A stretch of DNA of 64,000 bases from Mesorhizobium sp. WSM3860 (GTDB taxonomy: Bacteria > Pseudomonadota > Alphaproteobacteria > Rhizobiales > Rhizobiaceae), in assembly GCF_002294995.1 (NCBI RefSeq), contig NZ_NSGF01000007.1, positions 186,001 through 250,000 on the forward strand. The letters are read 5' to 3'. Below are positions 25,796-36,989 of the stretch, piece by piece (the stretch's first letter is position 1; each line of letters begins with the position of its first letter). The notes below the pieces were generated by a model. That model was not told the origin of the DNA and searched no databases. It worked only from the letters and a program-made list of their open reading frames with translations. The position numbers and the translations under genes were made by a program.

Positions 25796-26539
25796 TCATC
25801 GCGCCCCACGAAGGTGTTCGAGAACATGGCGCTTGGCGCCTCGTACGGCCGCCTCCAACGGCAAACCTTGAGCTAACGATGCGGCGATGGCGCTGGACAG
25901 CACGCAGCCGGTGCCACGCATCCCCCGATCGACGCGAGGCGCTTCGACCCGAACTGCGCGACGGTCCGGCTGCAGGAGAACGTCATTCGCATGACCTCCG
26001 TGCGCGTGCCCGCCCTTGACGAGCACGGCGGTCCGCACCGTCGCCAACAGGTCCTCGCCTTGAACGCAAGCGCCTTCTTCGTCCTTCGCAGGTTCTGTTC
26101 CTACCAAGGTTGCCAGCTCGATCAGATTCGGCGTGACAAGCCGGCAGACCGGCATCAGATCACGGCGCAACACGTCGATAGCATGGTCCTCCAGCAACAC
26201 GCGCCCCGAGGTGGAGGCCAGAACCGGATCAAGCACCACCGGCACTTCGCGATTGGCAGCCAGGACGGAGCAGACGGCCTGGACCGCTGCCGCCGTGCCC
26301 AGCATGCCGATCTTGACCGCTGCGACCGGATTGGCAGCAAAGGCCGCACGCATCTGAGCGGCGATAAGCTCCGGCGGCATCTGCTCGATGTGCTCGACGG
26401 CCGCGTGAGTCTGCACCGTAACGGCCGTGACGGCGAGGCAACTGCGCAGTCCAAAGGCGGATACGGTCTCGACGTCTCGGGCCATTCCCGCGCCGCCGCT
26501 CGAATCCGAGCCGGCAACGATCAGCACATGCGGCGTCAT
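25796..26539 (-). CDS. thiD: Hydroxymethylpyrimidine/phosphomethylpyrimidine kinase
   Basis: A 247-residue ribokinase-fold kinase that phosphorylates HMP and then HMP-P to HMP-PP for thiamine synthesis in the cytoplasm. It opens VLIVAGSDSSGGAGMARD and has VVLDPVLASTSG, TPNLIELATLVG, VLVKGGHAHGG and the anion-hole region GMRGTGCVLSSAIAA. ATG 26539 overlaps the thiE stop in ATGA, so this start is preferred over in-frame ATGs at 26545 and 26566. It is the last gene of the thiamine operon. Confidence 0.93.
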   Translation of the reverse strand: MTPHVLIVAGSDSSGGAGMARDVETVSAFGLRSCLAVTAVTVQTHAAVEHIEQMPPELIAAQMRAAFAANPVAAVKIGMLGTAAAVQAVCSVLAANREVPVVLDPVLASTSGRVLLEDHAIDVLRRDLMPVCRLVTPNLIELATLVGTEPAKDEEGACVQGEDLLATVRTAVLVKGGHAHGGHANDVLLQPDRRAVRVEAPRVDRGMRGTGCVLSSAIAASLAQGLPLEAAVRGAKRHVLEHLRGAR

Positions 26540-27141
26540 CGCCATGGCGCCGTCGCCGCCAGCCATTCCAATGCGCGCGCCTCGGGCTGCGCGTTCCGGG
26601 TGATGTCGGTCACCACCGCCGCACTTTGGGCGCCGTGCGCGAAGACACCGGCAACGCGCTCGACGGTGAGCCCGCCGATGGCCACCAGCGGAATCTCACC
26701 GACGCGCTGCTTCCAGGCGCCAATGCGGTCCAGCCCCTGCGGAGCCCATTTCATCGCCTTGAGAGTGGTCGGATAGATCGGTCCGAGTGCGACATAGTCC
26801 GGCTCGGCTCGAAGCGCGATTTCGAGTTCGGCGTCGTCGTGCGTGCTGAGGCCGAGCTTGGTGCCCGCCCTGTGGATCGCGCTTAGATCGGCGTCGGCCA
26901 AGTCTTCCTGGCCGAGATGGATGAAATTGCAATCCTCCTCGATCGCGATGCGCCAGTAATCATTGATGATGAGCTGGCAGCCATGGCGTTCGCACAAGGA
27001 CTTCGAAGCGCGAATCTCCCGGCGCAGCGAAGCGTCGTCCCGGTCCTTGATGCGCAGTTGCACCAGCTTCACGCCGAGCGGCACCATGCGTTCGATCCAG
27101 GCGGCGGAATCGACGATCAGGTAAAATGGATCGAGCTTCAT
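26536..27141 (-). CDS. thiE: Thiamine phosphate synthase
   Basis: A 201-residue TIM-barrel enzyme joining HMP-PP and thiazole phosphate to give thiamine phosphate. Motifs are VQLRIKDRDD, LIINDYWRIAIE, IHLGQEDLADAD, the phosphate-binding LGLSTHDDAELEIAL, YVALGPIYPTTLK and VAIGGLTVERV. The start (27141) shares one base with the thiG stop. The Tyr-Trp in NDYWRIA, where many ThiE proteins have NDRVDLA-type sequence, is seen in a rhizobial subgroup. Confidence 0.92.
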   Translation of the reverse strand: MKLDPFYLIVDSAAWIERMVPLGVKLVQLRIKDRDDASLRREIRASKSLCERHGCQLIINDYWRIAIEEDCNFIHLGQEDLADADLSAIHRAGTKLGLSTHDDAELEIALRAEPDYVALGPIYPTTLKAMKWAPQGLDRIGAWKQRVGEIPLVAIGGLTVERVAGVFAHGAQSAAVVTDITRNAQPEARALEWLAATAPWR

Positions 27142-27911
27142 CAGAATGCTGCCATGCCGATGACGGGGGTCGAGGGAACGGCCATGTCTCGCGGCTCGAG
27201 CAAGCCGGCGCGATAGGCCTCGCGGCCGGCCTCGACCGCCCTGCCGAAGGCCGCGGCCATGACGACAGGGTCGCCGGCCTTGGCGACCGCGGTGTTGAGC
27301 AGCACCGCGTCGTAGCCGAGCTCCATCACTGCCGCGGCATGCGAGGGCCGGCCGATGCCGGCATCGACAATCAGCGGAATGCCGGGGAAATGGCCGCGCA
27401 GGCTTCGCAGCGCATCGAGATTCTGCGGCCCGCGGGCGGAGCCGATCGGCGCGCACCAAGGCATCAAGAGCCTGCAGCCGGCGTCAAGCAGGCGCTCGGC
27501 AACGATGAGGTCGTCGGTCGTGTAGGGAAAGACCTCGAAGCCTTCAGAGGCAAGCATCCTTGCGGCTTCGACCAATCCGAAGACGTCGGGCTGCAGCGTA
27601 TCGTGGTTGCCGATCACTTCGAGCTTGATCCAGTCCGTGCCGAACACCTCGCGCGCCATCCGCGCCGTCGTGACCGCTTCGCTCACCGAGTGGCAGCCGG
27701 CGGTGTTGGGCAGCACGCGAACACCAAGCGACTGGACCAGCGACCAGAACTGGCCTCCGGCTTTGCCGCCCGATGTTTCCCGGCGGAGCGACACCGTGAC
27801 GATCTCCGTCCCGGACGCTTTCACCGCCTCCGCCATGACGGCAGGGGAGGGGTACAGCGCAGTGCCCAGCAGAAGGCGGGAGGAGAGCTTCTGTCCATAG
27901 AACTCGAGCAT
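27141..27911 (-). CDS. thiG: Thiazole synthase
   Basis: A 256-residue TIM-barrel enzyme that makes the thiazole phosphate ring from DXP, dehydroglycine and ThiS thiocarboxylate. It has [25 protein letters not shown] loop sequence, [10 protein letters not shown], the Schiff-base Lys in [14 protein letters not shown] and the phosphate-binding [20 protein letters not shown]. It is 4 bases downstream of thiS. The dehydroglycine donor in this operon is made by ThiO. Confidence 0.95.
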   Translation of the reverse strand: MLEFYGQKLSSRLLLGTALYPSPAVMAEAVKASGTEIVTVSLRRETSGGKAGGQFWSLVQSLGVRVLPNTAGCHSVSEAVTTARMAREVFGTDWIKLEVIGNHDTLQPDVFGLVEAARMLASEGFEVFPYTTDDLIVAERLLDAGCRLLMPWCAPIGSARGPQNLDALRSLRGHFPGIPLIVDAGIGRPSHAAAVMELGYDAVLLNTAVAKAGDPVVMAAAFGRAVEAGREAYRAGLLEPRDMAVPSTPVIGMAAF

Positions 27912-27915
27912 CGGA

Positions 27916-28096
27916 TCAGCCTCCCTTCATCGGTGAGAGGATTTCGATGCGGTCGCCATCGGTGAGCCGGCAGCGGTCGCGTTCCCTGGCTGGTACGACT
28001 TCACCGTTCAGCGCGGTGGCGAGCCAGTTGCCCTGGAAATCGAGTTCCGTGAGCAACGCGGCGAGCGTTTCTGCCGTCACTTCGTGGCTTTGGCCG

Positions 28097-28113
<17 letters not shown>
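27916..28113 (-). CDS. thiS: Thiamine biosynthesis sulfur carrier ThiS, TTG start
   Basis: A 65-residue ubiquitin-like sulfur carrier that ends in the required Gly-Gly (SPMKGG). The sequence after the start, [20 protein letters not shown], has no Met in the right place. TTG at 28113-28111 is the likely start because AAAGGAG precedes it by 7 bases. It overlaps the end of thiO by 17 bases, so coupling to thiO translation is likely. The activating protein ThiF is not encoded in this operon. Confidence 0.88.
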
Positions 28114-30975
<2,862 letters not shown>

Positions 30976-31025
30976 CTAACGCCCGAATGCCGAAGCCGGA
31001 TTGCCGACCCGCGAGGCCCCGCACC

Positions 31026-31122
31026 GTCCCTACGCCAGTATGAACTGGATCAGGTTCAACGGGTCACTGCGCGCGATAGCAGTATCTCAGCCCCTTGCCG
31101 GGACTCCCCTGGTGAGGTGCCT
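31026..31122 (-). promoter_or_regulatory. TPP riboswitch (THI element)
   Basis: On the minus strand the leader contains the TPP aptamer core: AGGGGAGTCCC, then GGGGCTGAGAT and the conserved CCCGTTGAACCTGATC and AGTTCATACTGGCGTAGG blocks, in the usual order. It lies about 130 bases upstream of thiC. In alphaproteobacteria it normally acts on translation initiation or termination to repress thiC when TPP is bound. No obvious T-run terminator follows. Confidence 0.95.
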
Positions 31123-31148
31123 AGGTTGGACGATGCGACGCTATCCTG

Positions 31149-31310
31149 TCAACTCTTGCGACGAACCCGTGGGCCGCTGCTGAAGCCCTCTGCCTGCGTC
31201 ACGGGGCGTGCTGAAACAGCAATGACGATGAACGCCAGCAGGATGACGCCGGAGCCGCCGGCGAGCGACGAGGCCTGAGCAATCAGACCCGGCGCAACCT
31301 TCTCAGTCAT
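31149..31310 (-). CDS. Possible small single-span membrane protein
   Basis: A 53-codon frame starts MTEKVAPGLIAQASSLAGG and has one hydrophobic stretch, GVILLAFIVIAVSA, then a short polar, basic tail ending RVRRKS. It lies between the second otnK stop and the TPP riboswitch on the same strand. AAGG abuts the ATG too closely to be a good ribosome-binding site, and GGAG lies about 17 bases upstream. No family is recognised. It may be real or chance in a GC-rich region. Confidence 0.3.
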   Translation of the reverse strand: MTEKVAPGLIAQASSLAGGSGVILLAFIVIAVSARPVTQAEGFSSGPRVRRKS

Positions 31311-31338
31311 CCTTGGACAACCAAGACTCCGTCACGCC

Positions 31339-32616
31339 TCATGCCAAAACGGCCAAGGCGTCCGCGAAGAAATGGTTGCCGCCGAAATTGCCCGATTTCA
31401 GGGCAAGCAGCAGTTCGCCGTGCGGGCTGCCGAGCGCGCGCAGCGCGGGTACACCCGCGGCGATTTCGGGGCCCAACTCGAAGGCGGGAATGGCAAGCTG
31501 GTCCACGACGGCGCCGGACGTCTCGCCGCCCGCCACGACCAACCTGCGCACGCCGAGTTCGACCAGACCTTCGGCGATGGTCGCCAGCGACTGCTCGATG
31601 ACATGACCGGCAGTGTCGCGTCCATGCCGCGCCTGCAGCGCCGAAACCACCTCGGGCGATCCGCTGCTGGCGATGAGGACGGGGCCATCGGCCAAGCGGG
31701 CGGCGGCCCATGCGAGCGCACGGTGCGTCTCCGCCGCTCCGCTCATCAGCCTTTCCGGATCGAGCCTCAGCACGGGCATCGTCTCTTCGGCGCGGGCAAT
31801 CTGCGTCAGTGTCGCCCGCGAACAGCTGCCGGCGAGGCACGCCGCGGGCCCTTTGGCCGGCCGGTCCCGCAGCACCGTCCGTTGATGGCGCTGCGCGGTG
31901 CCGGCGGCGATCAGGCCGCGGGCGAGACCCAATCCCAGGCCGGACGCTCCGACCGACAGGCGTTGTGCCAAGGCTGCCGCGCCGACCGCTTCAAGATCGC
32001 TCTCGAAGACGGCGTCGGCGATCGCCGCTCCGGCCCCATCTTGGGAAAGTGCGGCGTTGCGCGCGCGAATCGCGTCCGCGCCGCGCGCGACCGTCGCGAG
32101 GTCGACCGACCCGACCGCCGCCATGCTCTGCCGGGCGAGGACGCGCACCAGATTGGCATCGCGCATGGGATTGAGCGGGTGATCCTTGAGCGGACTCTCG
32201 TTGAGCGGCACCGCGCCGACGAATAGATTCCCCTGGTAGACGGTTCGGCCGGTTTCCGGAAAGGCCGGCGTCACCAAAACCGATTTCTCGTCCACGTCGT
32301 GACGCAAGGCGTCCAGCACCGGGCCGATATTGCCAGCATCGGTGGAGTCGAAGGTCGAGCAGATCTTGTACATCACATGCGCTGCGCCGCGGGCGCGCAG
32401 CCATTGGTCGGCCGCGCGGGCGCGCTGCACCGCCTGCGCTGCGGCAACCGAACGGATCTTGAGCGAGACGACAACCGCGTCGATCTCGGGAAGATCGAGA
32501 CCAGCGGCCGGAATGCCGATGGTTTGAACCGTGCGCAGGCCTTCCTTGGCGAGCGTGTTGGCCAGGTCGGACGCGCCTGTGTAGTCGTCCGCAATTGCGC
32601 CAAGGACGAGGCTCAT
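31339..32616 (-). CDS. otnK: Four-carbon acid sugar kinase (3-oxo-tetronate kinase), copy 2
   Basis: A 425-residue DUF1537-family kinase that phosphorylates 3-oxo-tetronate at O4. The N-terminal motif is GAIADDYTGASDLANT; MYKICSTFDST and FPETGRTVYQGNLFVG follow. The C-terminal domain has LVVAGGETSGAVV and ALKSGNFGGNHFFADAL. The start at 32616 overlaps the otnI stop in ATGA. Layout matches copy 1 (6853-8124). In this module the other enzymes of the L-threonate/tetronate path are all present. Confidence 0.88.
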   Translation of the reverse strand: MSLVLGAIADDYTGASDLANTLAKEGLRTVQTIGIPAAGLDLPEIDAVVVSLKIRSVAAAQAVQRARAADQWLRARGAAHVMYKICSTFDSTDAGNIGPVLDALRHDVDEKSVLVTPAFPETGRTVYQGNLFVGAVPLNESPLKDHPLNPMRDANLVRVLARQSMAAVGSVDLATVARGADAIRARNAALSQDGAGAAIADAVFESDLEAVGAAALAQRLSVGASGLGLGLARGLIAAGTAQRHQRTVLRDRPAKGPAACLAGSCSRATLTQIARAEETMPVLRLDPERLMSGAAETHRALAWAAARLADGPVLIASSGSPEVVSALQARHGRDTAGHVIEQSLATIAEGLVELGVRRLVVAGGETSGAVVDQLAIPAFELGPEIAAGVPALRALGSPHGELLLALKSGNFGGNHFFADALAVLA

Positions 32617-33422
32617 GGCGAAACTCTGATGCCAGCCCGGGGGAGGGGCTCGCCGACAAAGGGGCCGAACCAGCCGAGCCCCTCAAGCGTCTTGCCGCTG
32701 GGTCGATATTCGCAACCGACGAAACCATCATAGCCCAGCCCGTCCAGTTCCGCGAAGATGAACCGGTCGTTGAGCTCTTCCGAGGTCGGCTCATGGCGGG
32801 AGGGCACGCTTGCGATCTGGACATGGCCAATGATCGGCAGCAGCCGACGCAACGCCATGACGACATCGCCATGCAGGATCTGGCGGTGGTAGATATCGAA
32901 CTGCAGCTTGAGATTGGGCAGCGCCAGTTCGCCGATGAGTTGCTCGGCAAAGTCGAAGTCATTGAGGAAATAGCCCGGCATGCCGCGGCCATTGATCGGT
33001 TCGATCACCAAGTCGATGCCGTGATCGGCAAGCTCGCCGGCGGTCCAGATGATCGCTTTGCGATAGGCATCCACGGCCGCCCTGTCCTCGCGAGCGGCGA
33101 GCCCCGACATCAAATGCAGGCGCTTCACGCCCGTGGCCTCCGTGTAGGGAAGGGCAAATGCCACGGCGGCCTGGAGCTCGGCGAACCGATCGGGCAAGGC
33201 GGCCAGTCCTCGCTCGCCGGCGGCCCAATCGCCTGGCGGCAAATTGAACAGAGCCTGGGTCAAACCGTATCTGCGAAGGCGCTCGCCGATCGCCTCGGGC
33301 GTGTGCTCGTAAGGGAACAGGAATTCGACCGCACGGAAGCCGGCATCGGCGGCCGCATGGAACCGATCCAGGAACGGCCACTCGCTGAACATCATGGTCA
33401 GGTTGGCGGCAAAGCGGGGCAT
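32613..33422 (-). CDS. otnI: Hydroxypyruvate isomerase family (2-oxo-tetronate isomerase)
   Basis: A 269-residue TIM-barrel isomerase of the xylose-isomerase-like fold. It begins MPRFAANLTMMFSEWPFLDR, the hallmark of Hyi/OtnI proteins. Metal and catalytic residues sit in LVIEPINGRGMPGYFL (Glu), LQFDIYHRQILHGD and GCEYRPSGKT near the end. In tetronate modules OtnI converts 2-oxo-tetronate to 3-oxo-tetronate, the OtnK substrate. Hydroxypyruvate isomerase for glyoxylate metabolism is the alternative, but the neighbours favour OtnI. Confidence 0.88.
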   Translation of the reverse strand: MPRFAANLTMMFSEWPFLDRFHAAADAGFRAVEFLFPYEHTPEAIGERLRRYGLTQALFNLPPGDWAAGERGLAALPDRFAELQAAVAFALPYTEATGVKRLHLMSGLAAREDRAAVDAYRKAIIWTAGELADHGIDLVIEPINGRGMPGYFLNDFDFAEQLIGELALPNLKLQFDIYHRQILHGDVVMALRRLLPIIGHVQIASVPSRHEPTSEELNDRFIFAELDGLGYDGFVGCEYRPSGKTLEGLGWFGPFVGEPLPRAGIRVSP

Positions 33423-33450
33423 GGGCGATCCAGTCCTACTCAGGCCGATG

Positions 33451-34410
33451 TCAGGCCGGTTTGGTCAGGTTTGCGGGTGGCGGCAGTTCGGTGCCGGTGA
33501 TCTTTGCGTAGAGCCGGGCGACGGATGCGTCGTCGTCCCGGCCCATTCCAGCCGCCGAGGTCGCCAGGAACATCTGTAGCGCGGCCGCGGCCACCGGCAC
33601 CGGGAATTTGGCGCTGCGGGCCATATCCTGAATGATGCCGAGGTCCTTGACGAAGATGTCGACCGCGCTGCGCGGCGTGTAGTCGCCGTCCAGCACGTGC
33701 GGCACCCGGTTCTCAAACATCCACGAATTGCCGGCGGACGCAGTTATCACCTCGTAGACCTTGCGGATGTCCAGCCCTTGGCGGGCGGCAAATGCGATGG
33801 CTTCGCTGGCCGCCGCTATGTGCACGCCAGCAAGCAACTGGTTGATCATCTTGAAGGCCGCACCAACGCCCGGCTCGTCACCGAGTTCGTAGACGTTGGT
33901 GGCTATTGCATCCAGTGCCGGCCGCGCTCTGGCGAAGGCGGCAGGGCTGCCGGAGGCCAGGACGGTCAGCGCACCCTCGGCGGCGCGCACCGACCCGCCG
34001 CTGATCGGCGCGTCGAGATAGAGCCGTCCCGTCGCTTCGAGCGGCGTGGCAAGGCGGCGCACCACATCGGGATCGATCGTGGCCGAGGAGACGAAAACCG
34101 CGCCCTCGGCCATGGTTTCGGCGACGCCGTTCGCACCGAACAGGATGGCCTCCGTTTGCGCGGCGTTGACGACCACCGACACGACGACGTCGGCACCCTC
34201 GGCGGCCTCGGCGGGGCTTGCCGCGCCTCGGCCGCCCTCGTCGACGAGCCGGGCGACGGCCGCGGCGTCGACGTCGAAGCCAGCCACCTCAAACCCGGCC
34301 CGCCTGAGCGACATGGCCATGCCAAGTCCCATGGAACCGATGCCGATCAGAGCGGCCCGGTTCGTCCTTGCCCCGGCGGGGTTTTCCTTCCTTCGAGCAT
34401 AAACGGTCAT
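33451..34410 (-). CDS. ltnD: L-threonate dehydrogenase-like, beta-hydroxyacid dehydrogenase family
   Basis: A 319-residue NAD-dependent dehydrogenase that oxidises the C2 hydroxyl of threonate to 2-oxo-tetronate. The cofactor motif is LIGIGSMGLGMAMSL; the substrate motif DAPISGGSVRAAEGAL and the catalytic Lys in GAAFKMINQLLAGVHIA are intact. ATG 34410 is preferred, with AAGGA upstream; a GTG one codon earlier also fits. It stands between otnI and the MFS transporter in the minus-strand operon. Confidence 0.85.
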   Translation of the reverse strand: MTVYARRKENPAGARTNRAALIGIGSMGLGMAMSLRRAGFEVAGFDVDAAAVARLVDEGGRGAASPAEAAEGADVVVSVVVNAAQTEAILFGANGVAETMAEGAVFVSSATIDPDVVRRLATPLEATGRLYLDAPISGGSVRAAEGALTVLASGSPAAFARARPALDAIATNVYELGDEPGVGAAFKMINQLLAGVHIAAASEAIAFAARQGLDIRKVYEVITASAGNSWMFENRVPHVLDGDYTPRSAVDIFVKDLGIIQDMARSAKFPVPVAAAALQMFLATSAAGMGRDDDASVARLYAKITGTELPPPANLTKPA

Positions 34411-34441
34411 CACGGAGATCCTTGTTCGAAACGCAATCCGG

Positions 34442-35755
34442 TTAGCGATTGACCAGCTTGGGTGGCGTCGTCAGCACCAGGACCGCGCCGAGCACCAGGA
34501 TTGCGGCGAGCGCATACATGCCGACCTGCGTTGCGCCGGTCAGATCCTTCAGGTAGCCGACGAGATACGGGCTAACAAAGCCGGCCAGATTGCCGACCGA
34601 ATTGATGAGCGCAATGCCTGCCGCGGCACCTGTGCCGGCGAGAAATGACGTCGGCAGCGACCAGAACAGCGGCGCGCAGGTGATCGCTCCGGCCGCCGCA
34701 ACGGACAGGAAGGCGATGGCGATCGTCGGATTCGAGCTGGCGGCCGCGACGACGAAACCGACGGCGCCGAGGAGTGCCGGAACGACCAGGTGCCAACGGC
34801 GCTCGCGATGCCTGTCAGCGCTGCGTCCGAACAGATTCATGACCACGACGGCACAGATGAAGGGGATCGCGCTGATCAGTCCGATATTGAAGTTTCCGGT
34901 GATGCCGGTCGCCTTGATCAGGGTCGGCATCCAGAAAGTCAGCCCGTACTGGCCCATCACGAAGGTGAAGTAGATCAGGCACATCAGCCAGACTCGGCGA
35001 TCGCGGAAGATACCGGCTACCGAATGCCCACTCTCCTTGTGACGCTCCTCGCGTGCGATCTCCTGCTCGAGGGCCTGCTTTTCCGTTTCGCTCAGCCACT
35101 TGGCCTGACGAACGCCGTTGTCGAGGAAGAACAAGACAGCGATGCCGAGCAGCACGGCTGGAACCGCCTCGATAAGAAACATCCATTGCCAACCGGCGAG
35201 GCCGTGGGCGCCATCGAACGAATCCATGATCCAGCCGGAAAGCGGATTGCCCAATATGCCTGAGACCGGGATCGCGGACATGAACACCGCGATGATCTTG
35301 GCCCGGCGATGCGAGGGATACCAGTAGGTGAGGAAAAGGATGATCCCCGGGTAGAACCCGGCTTCGGCGACGCCCAGCAGAAAGCGCAACAGGTAGAATG
35401 TCGGGGCGGATGTGACGAACATGAAGCCAGCTGAGATCAAACCCCAGGTGATCATGATGCGCGCGATCCACATGCGCGCGCCGACCTTGTGAAGAATGAC
35501 GTTGCTTGGCACCTCGAACAGGAAATAGCCGATGAAGAAGATGCCGGCGCCGAGGCCGTAGACGGTCTCGCTGAAGCCGAGGTCGGCAGACATCTGCAGT
35601 TTGGCGAAGCCGATATTGACGCGGTCGAGATAGGCGACGACGTAGCACAGCATCAGGAACGGCACGATGCGCCAGAAGACCTTGCTGTAGGCGATTCTCC
35701 TCGTTTCGATTTCGGCTACGGCTTGCGCCGGAAGCGCAGGTGTAAGCACGGTCAT
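34442..35755 (-). CDS. MFS transporter (anion:cation symporter type, sugar-acid uptake)
   Basis: A 437-residue major facilitator with 12 predicted spans. The start MTVLTPALPAQAVAEIE and first span IVPFLMLCYVVAYLDRVNIG are typical of the ACS family (D-galactonate, tartrate or phthalate transporters). SHRRAKIIAVFMSAIP fits the family loop 4-5 region. AGGGAGG lies before ATG 35755. It is first in the operon with ltnD, otnI and otnK, next to LacI operators, so uptake of threonate or erythronate is the likely role. Confidence 0.88.
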   Translation of the reverse strand: MTVLTPALPAQAVAEIETRRIAYSKVFWRIVPFLMLCYVVAYLDRVNIGFAKLQMSADLGFSETVYGLGAGIFFIGYFLFEVPSNVILHKVGARMWIARIMITWGLISAGFMFVTSAPTFYLLRFLLGVAEAGFYPGIILFLTYWYPSHRRAKIIAVFMSAIPVSGILGNPLSGWIMDSFDGAHGLAGWQWMFLIEAVPAVLLGIAVLFFLDNGVRQAKWLSETEKQALEQEIAREERHKESGHSVAGIFRDRRVWLMCLIYFTFVMGQYGLTFWMPTLIKATGITGNFNIGLISAIPFICAVVVMNLFGRSADRHRERRWHLVVPALLGAVGFVVAAASSNPTIAIAFLSVAAAGAITCAPLFWSLPTSFLAGTGAAAGIALINSVGNLAGFVSPYLVGYLKDLTGATQVGMYALAAILVLGAVLVLTTPPKLVNR

Positions 35756-35810
35756 TGGTTCCTCCCTTGACGTGTGGATTGGGTGTTGGCGCTCCCCTCC
35801 GGTGGCGGTT

Positions 35811-35826
35811 TTGGCAGCGCTTGCGT
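35811..35826. promoter_or_regulatory. Imperfect third operator for LacI regulator
   Basis: TTGGCAGCGCTTGCGT keeps the left half and centre of the palindromes at 35843-35858 and 35867-35880 but diverges on the right. Its centre is 32 bases, about three helical turns, from the next site. It may be a lower-affinity auxiliary operator. Confidence 0.45.
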
Positions 35827-35842
35827 AACCGGGTAACATAGA

Positions 35843-35858
35843 TTGGCAGCGCTGCCAA
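35843..35858. promoter_or_regulatory. LacI-type operator 1
   Basis: TTGGCAGCGCTGCCAA is a perfect 16-base palindrome with the central CG step that LacI-family proteins kink. It lies between the divergent MFS/ltnD/otnI/otnK operon and the lacI-otnC operon. The regulator encoded at 35976 is the obvious binder. Confidence 0.85.
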
Positions 35859-35866
35859 CGAAAAAG

Positions 35867-35880
35867 TGGCAGCGCTGCCA
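35867..35880. promoter_or_regulatory. LacI-type operator 2
   Basis: TGGCAGCGCTGCCA is a perfect 14-base palindrome with the same core as operator 1. The two centres are 23 bases apart, about two helical turns. Tandem sites on the same DNA face would allow cooperative binding by two dimers or one tetramer. Confidence 0.85.
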
Positions 35881-35975
35881 ACAATTGTTTGAAAAGGTTG
35901 TCGCGACATGGCAAAAGAGATGAACGGAGGCGAGATGGTCGAGTGCGACGTCGCGCTCCAGCGGGGAGATCGAAA

Positions 35976-36989
35976 GTGGCCGACGAACTGGCCGACGGCA
36001 CGCCGACGGGGACGACGACCCTTACCGATGTCGCACGCGCGGCCGGCGTCGGCGAGAGCACCGCCTCCCGCGTGTTGCGCGGGCATGGTTCATTTTCGGC
36101 CAAGACACGCGAGAGCGTCCTCAATGCCGCGAGAAGCCTCGGCTATGTGCCCAATCGCATCGCCGGCACGCTGGCCTCGACCGGCTCCAAGCTGGTCGGG
36201 ATCGTGATCCCGTCGCTCAGCAACATCGTCTTTCCGGACATGCTGCGCGGCGCCAACACGGTGCTGGTCGGCGCCGGATTCCAGCCAGTCGTCGCGGTCA
36301 CGGACTACGAACAGGGCCGCGAGGAAACCCTCATCGAGTCGCTGCTTAGCTGGCGTCCGGCGGGCATGATGGTGGCCGGGCTCGAACACACCGAGCGTAC
36401 CGTGGCCATGCTCAGGCACGCCCGCATCAGGGTCGCCGAACTACTCGATTCCGATGGCGATGGCATCGACATCGTCGTCGGCTATTCCAATCGCGGGGCG
36501 GGAGGCGCGAGCGCGCGTCACCTGGTCTCGCGCGGCTATCGGCGCATCGGTTATGTGGGCCACGATCTCAGCCGCGATCTGCGCGCCGCCAAGCGCTTCG
36601 CCGGATTTCGCTCGGCACTTGTAGAGGCCGGCCTTGAAGTGGCGGCGAAAGAAATCATCCCCTCATCTTCGTCGATCGAGGCCGGGCGCGAGGGTCTGGG
36701 CCGGCTGCTCGGGCGCGCCCCCGATCTCGATGCCGTCTATTTCTCTAACGACGACATGGCGATTGGCGGTTATTTCCATTGCCTTGCCCGCGGTATCGCC
36801 ATCCCCGGCCGGTTGGCGATTTTCGGCTATAACGGCCTGGACGTCGCACGCGCGGCGCCACAACCGCTTTCCACCATCCGGACGCCACGCGTCGCGGTCG
36901 GAGAGACCGGCGCACGGCTGGTCTGCTCCGACGGACCGCCGACGAAGATCGATCTCGGGTTCGAACTGATCGAGGGAGCCACAACATGA
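35976..36989 (+). CDS. LacI-family transcriptional regulator of the tetronate module
   Basis: A 337-residue repressor-type regulator. The N-terminal helix-turn-helix is TLTDVARAAGVGESTASRVL, followed by the hinge helix region SLGYVPNRIAGTLAST. The periplasmic-binding-like effector domain begins KLVGIVIPSLSNIVFPDM and includes AIFGYNGLDVARAAPQPL. GTG 35976 is chosen because GGGGAG stands 8 bases upstream; longer in-frame versions from 35889 have no family sequence. It overlaps otnC in ATGA and should bind the palindromes at 35843-35880, probably releasing in response to a tetronate intermediate. Confidence 0.9.
   Translation: MADELADGTPTGTTTLTDVARAAGVGESTASRVLRGHGSFSAKTRESVLNAARSLGYVPNRIAGTLASTGSKLVGIVIPSLSNIVFPDMLRGANTVLVGAGFQPVVAVTDYEQGREETLIESLLSWRPAGMMVAGLEHTERTVAMLRHARIRVAELLDSDGDGIDIVVGYSNRGAGGASARHLVSRGYRRIGYVGHDLSRDLRAAKRFAGFRSALVEAGLEVAAKEIIPSSSSIEAGREGLGRLLGRAPDLDAVYFSNDDMAIGGYFHCLARGIAIPGRLAIFGYNGLDVARAAPQPLSTIRTPRVAVGETGARLVCSDGPPTKIDLGFELIEGATT

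Noticed and set aside
35889..35975. Longer start for the LacI regulator
   Set aside because: The added 29 residues are almost all Arg/Asp/Gly, whereas GTG 35976 has a good ribosome-binding site and gives a standard-length regulator.
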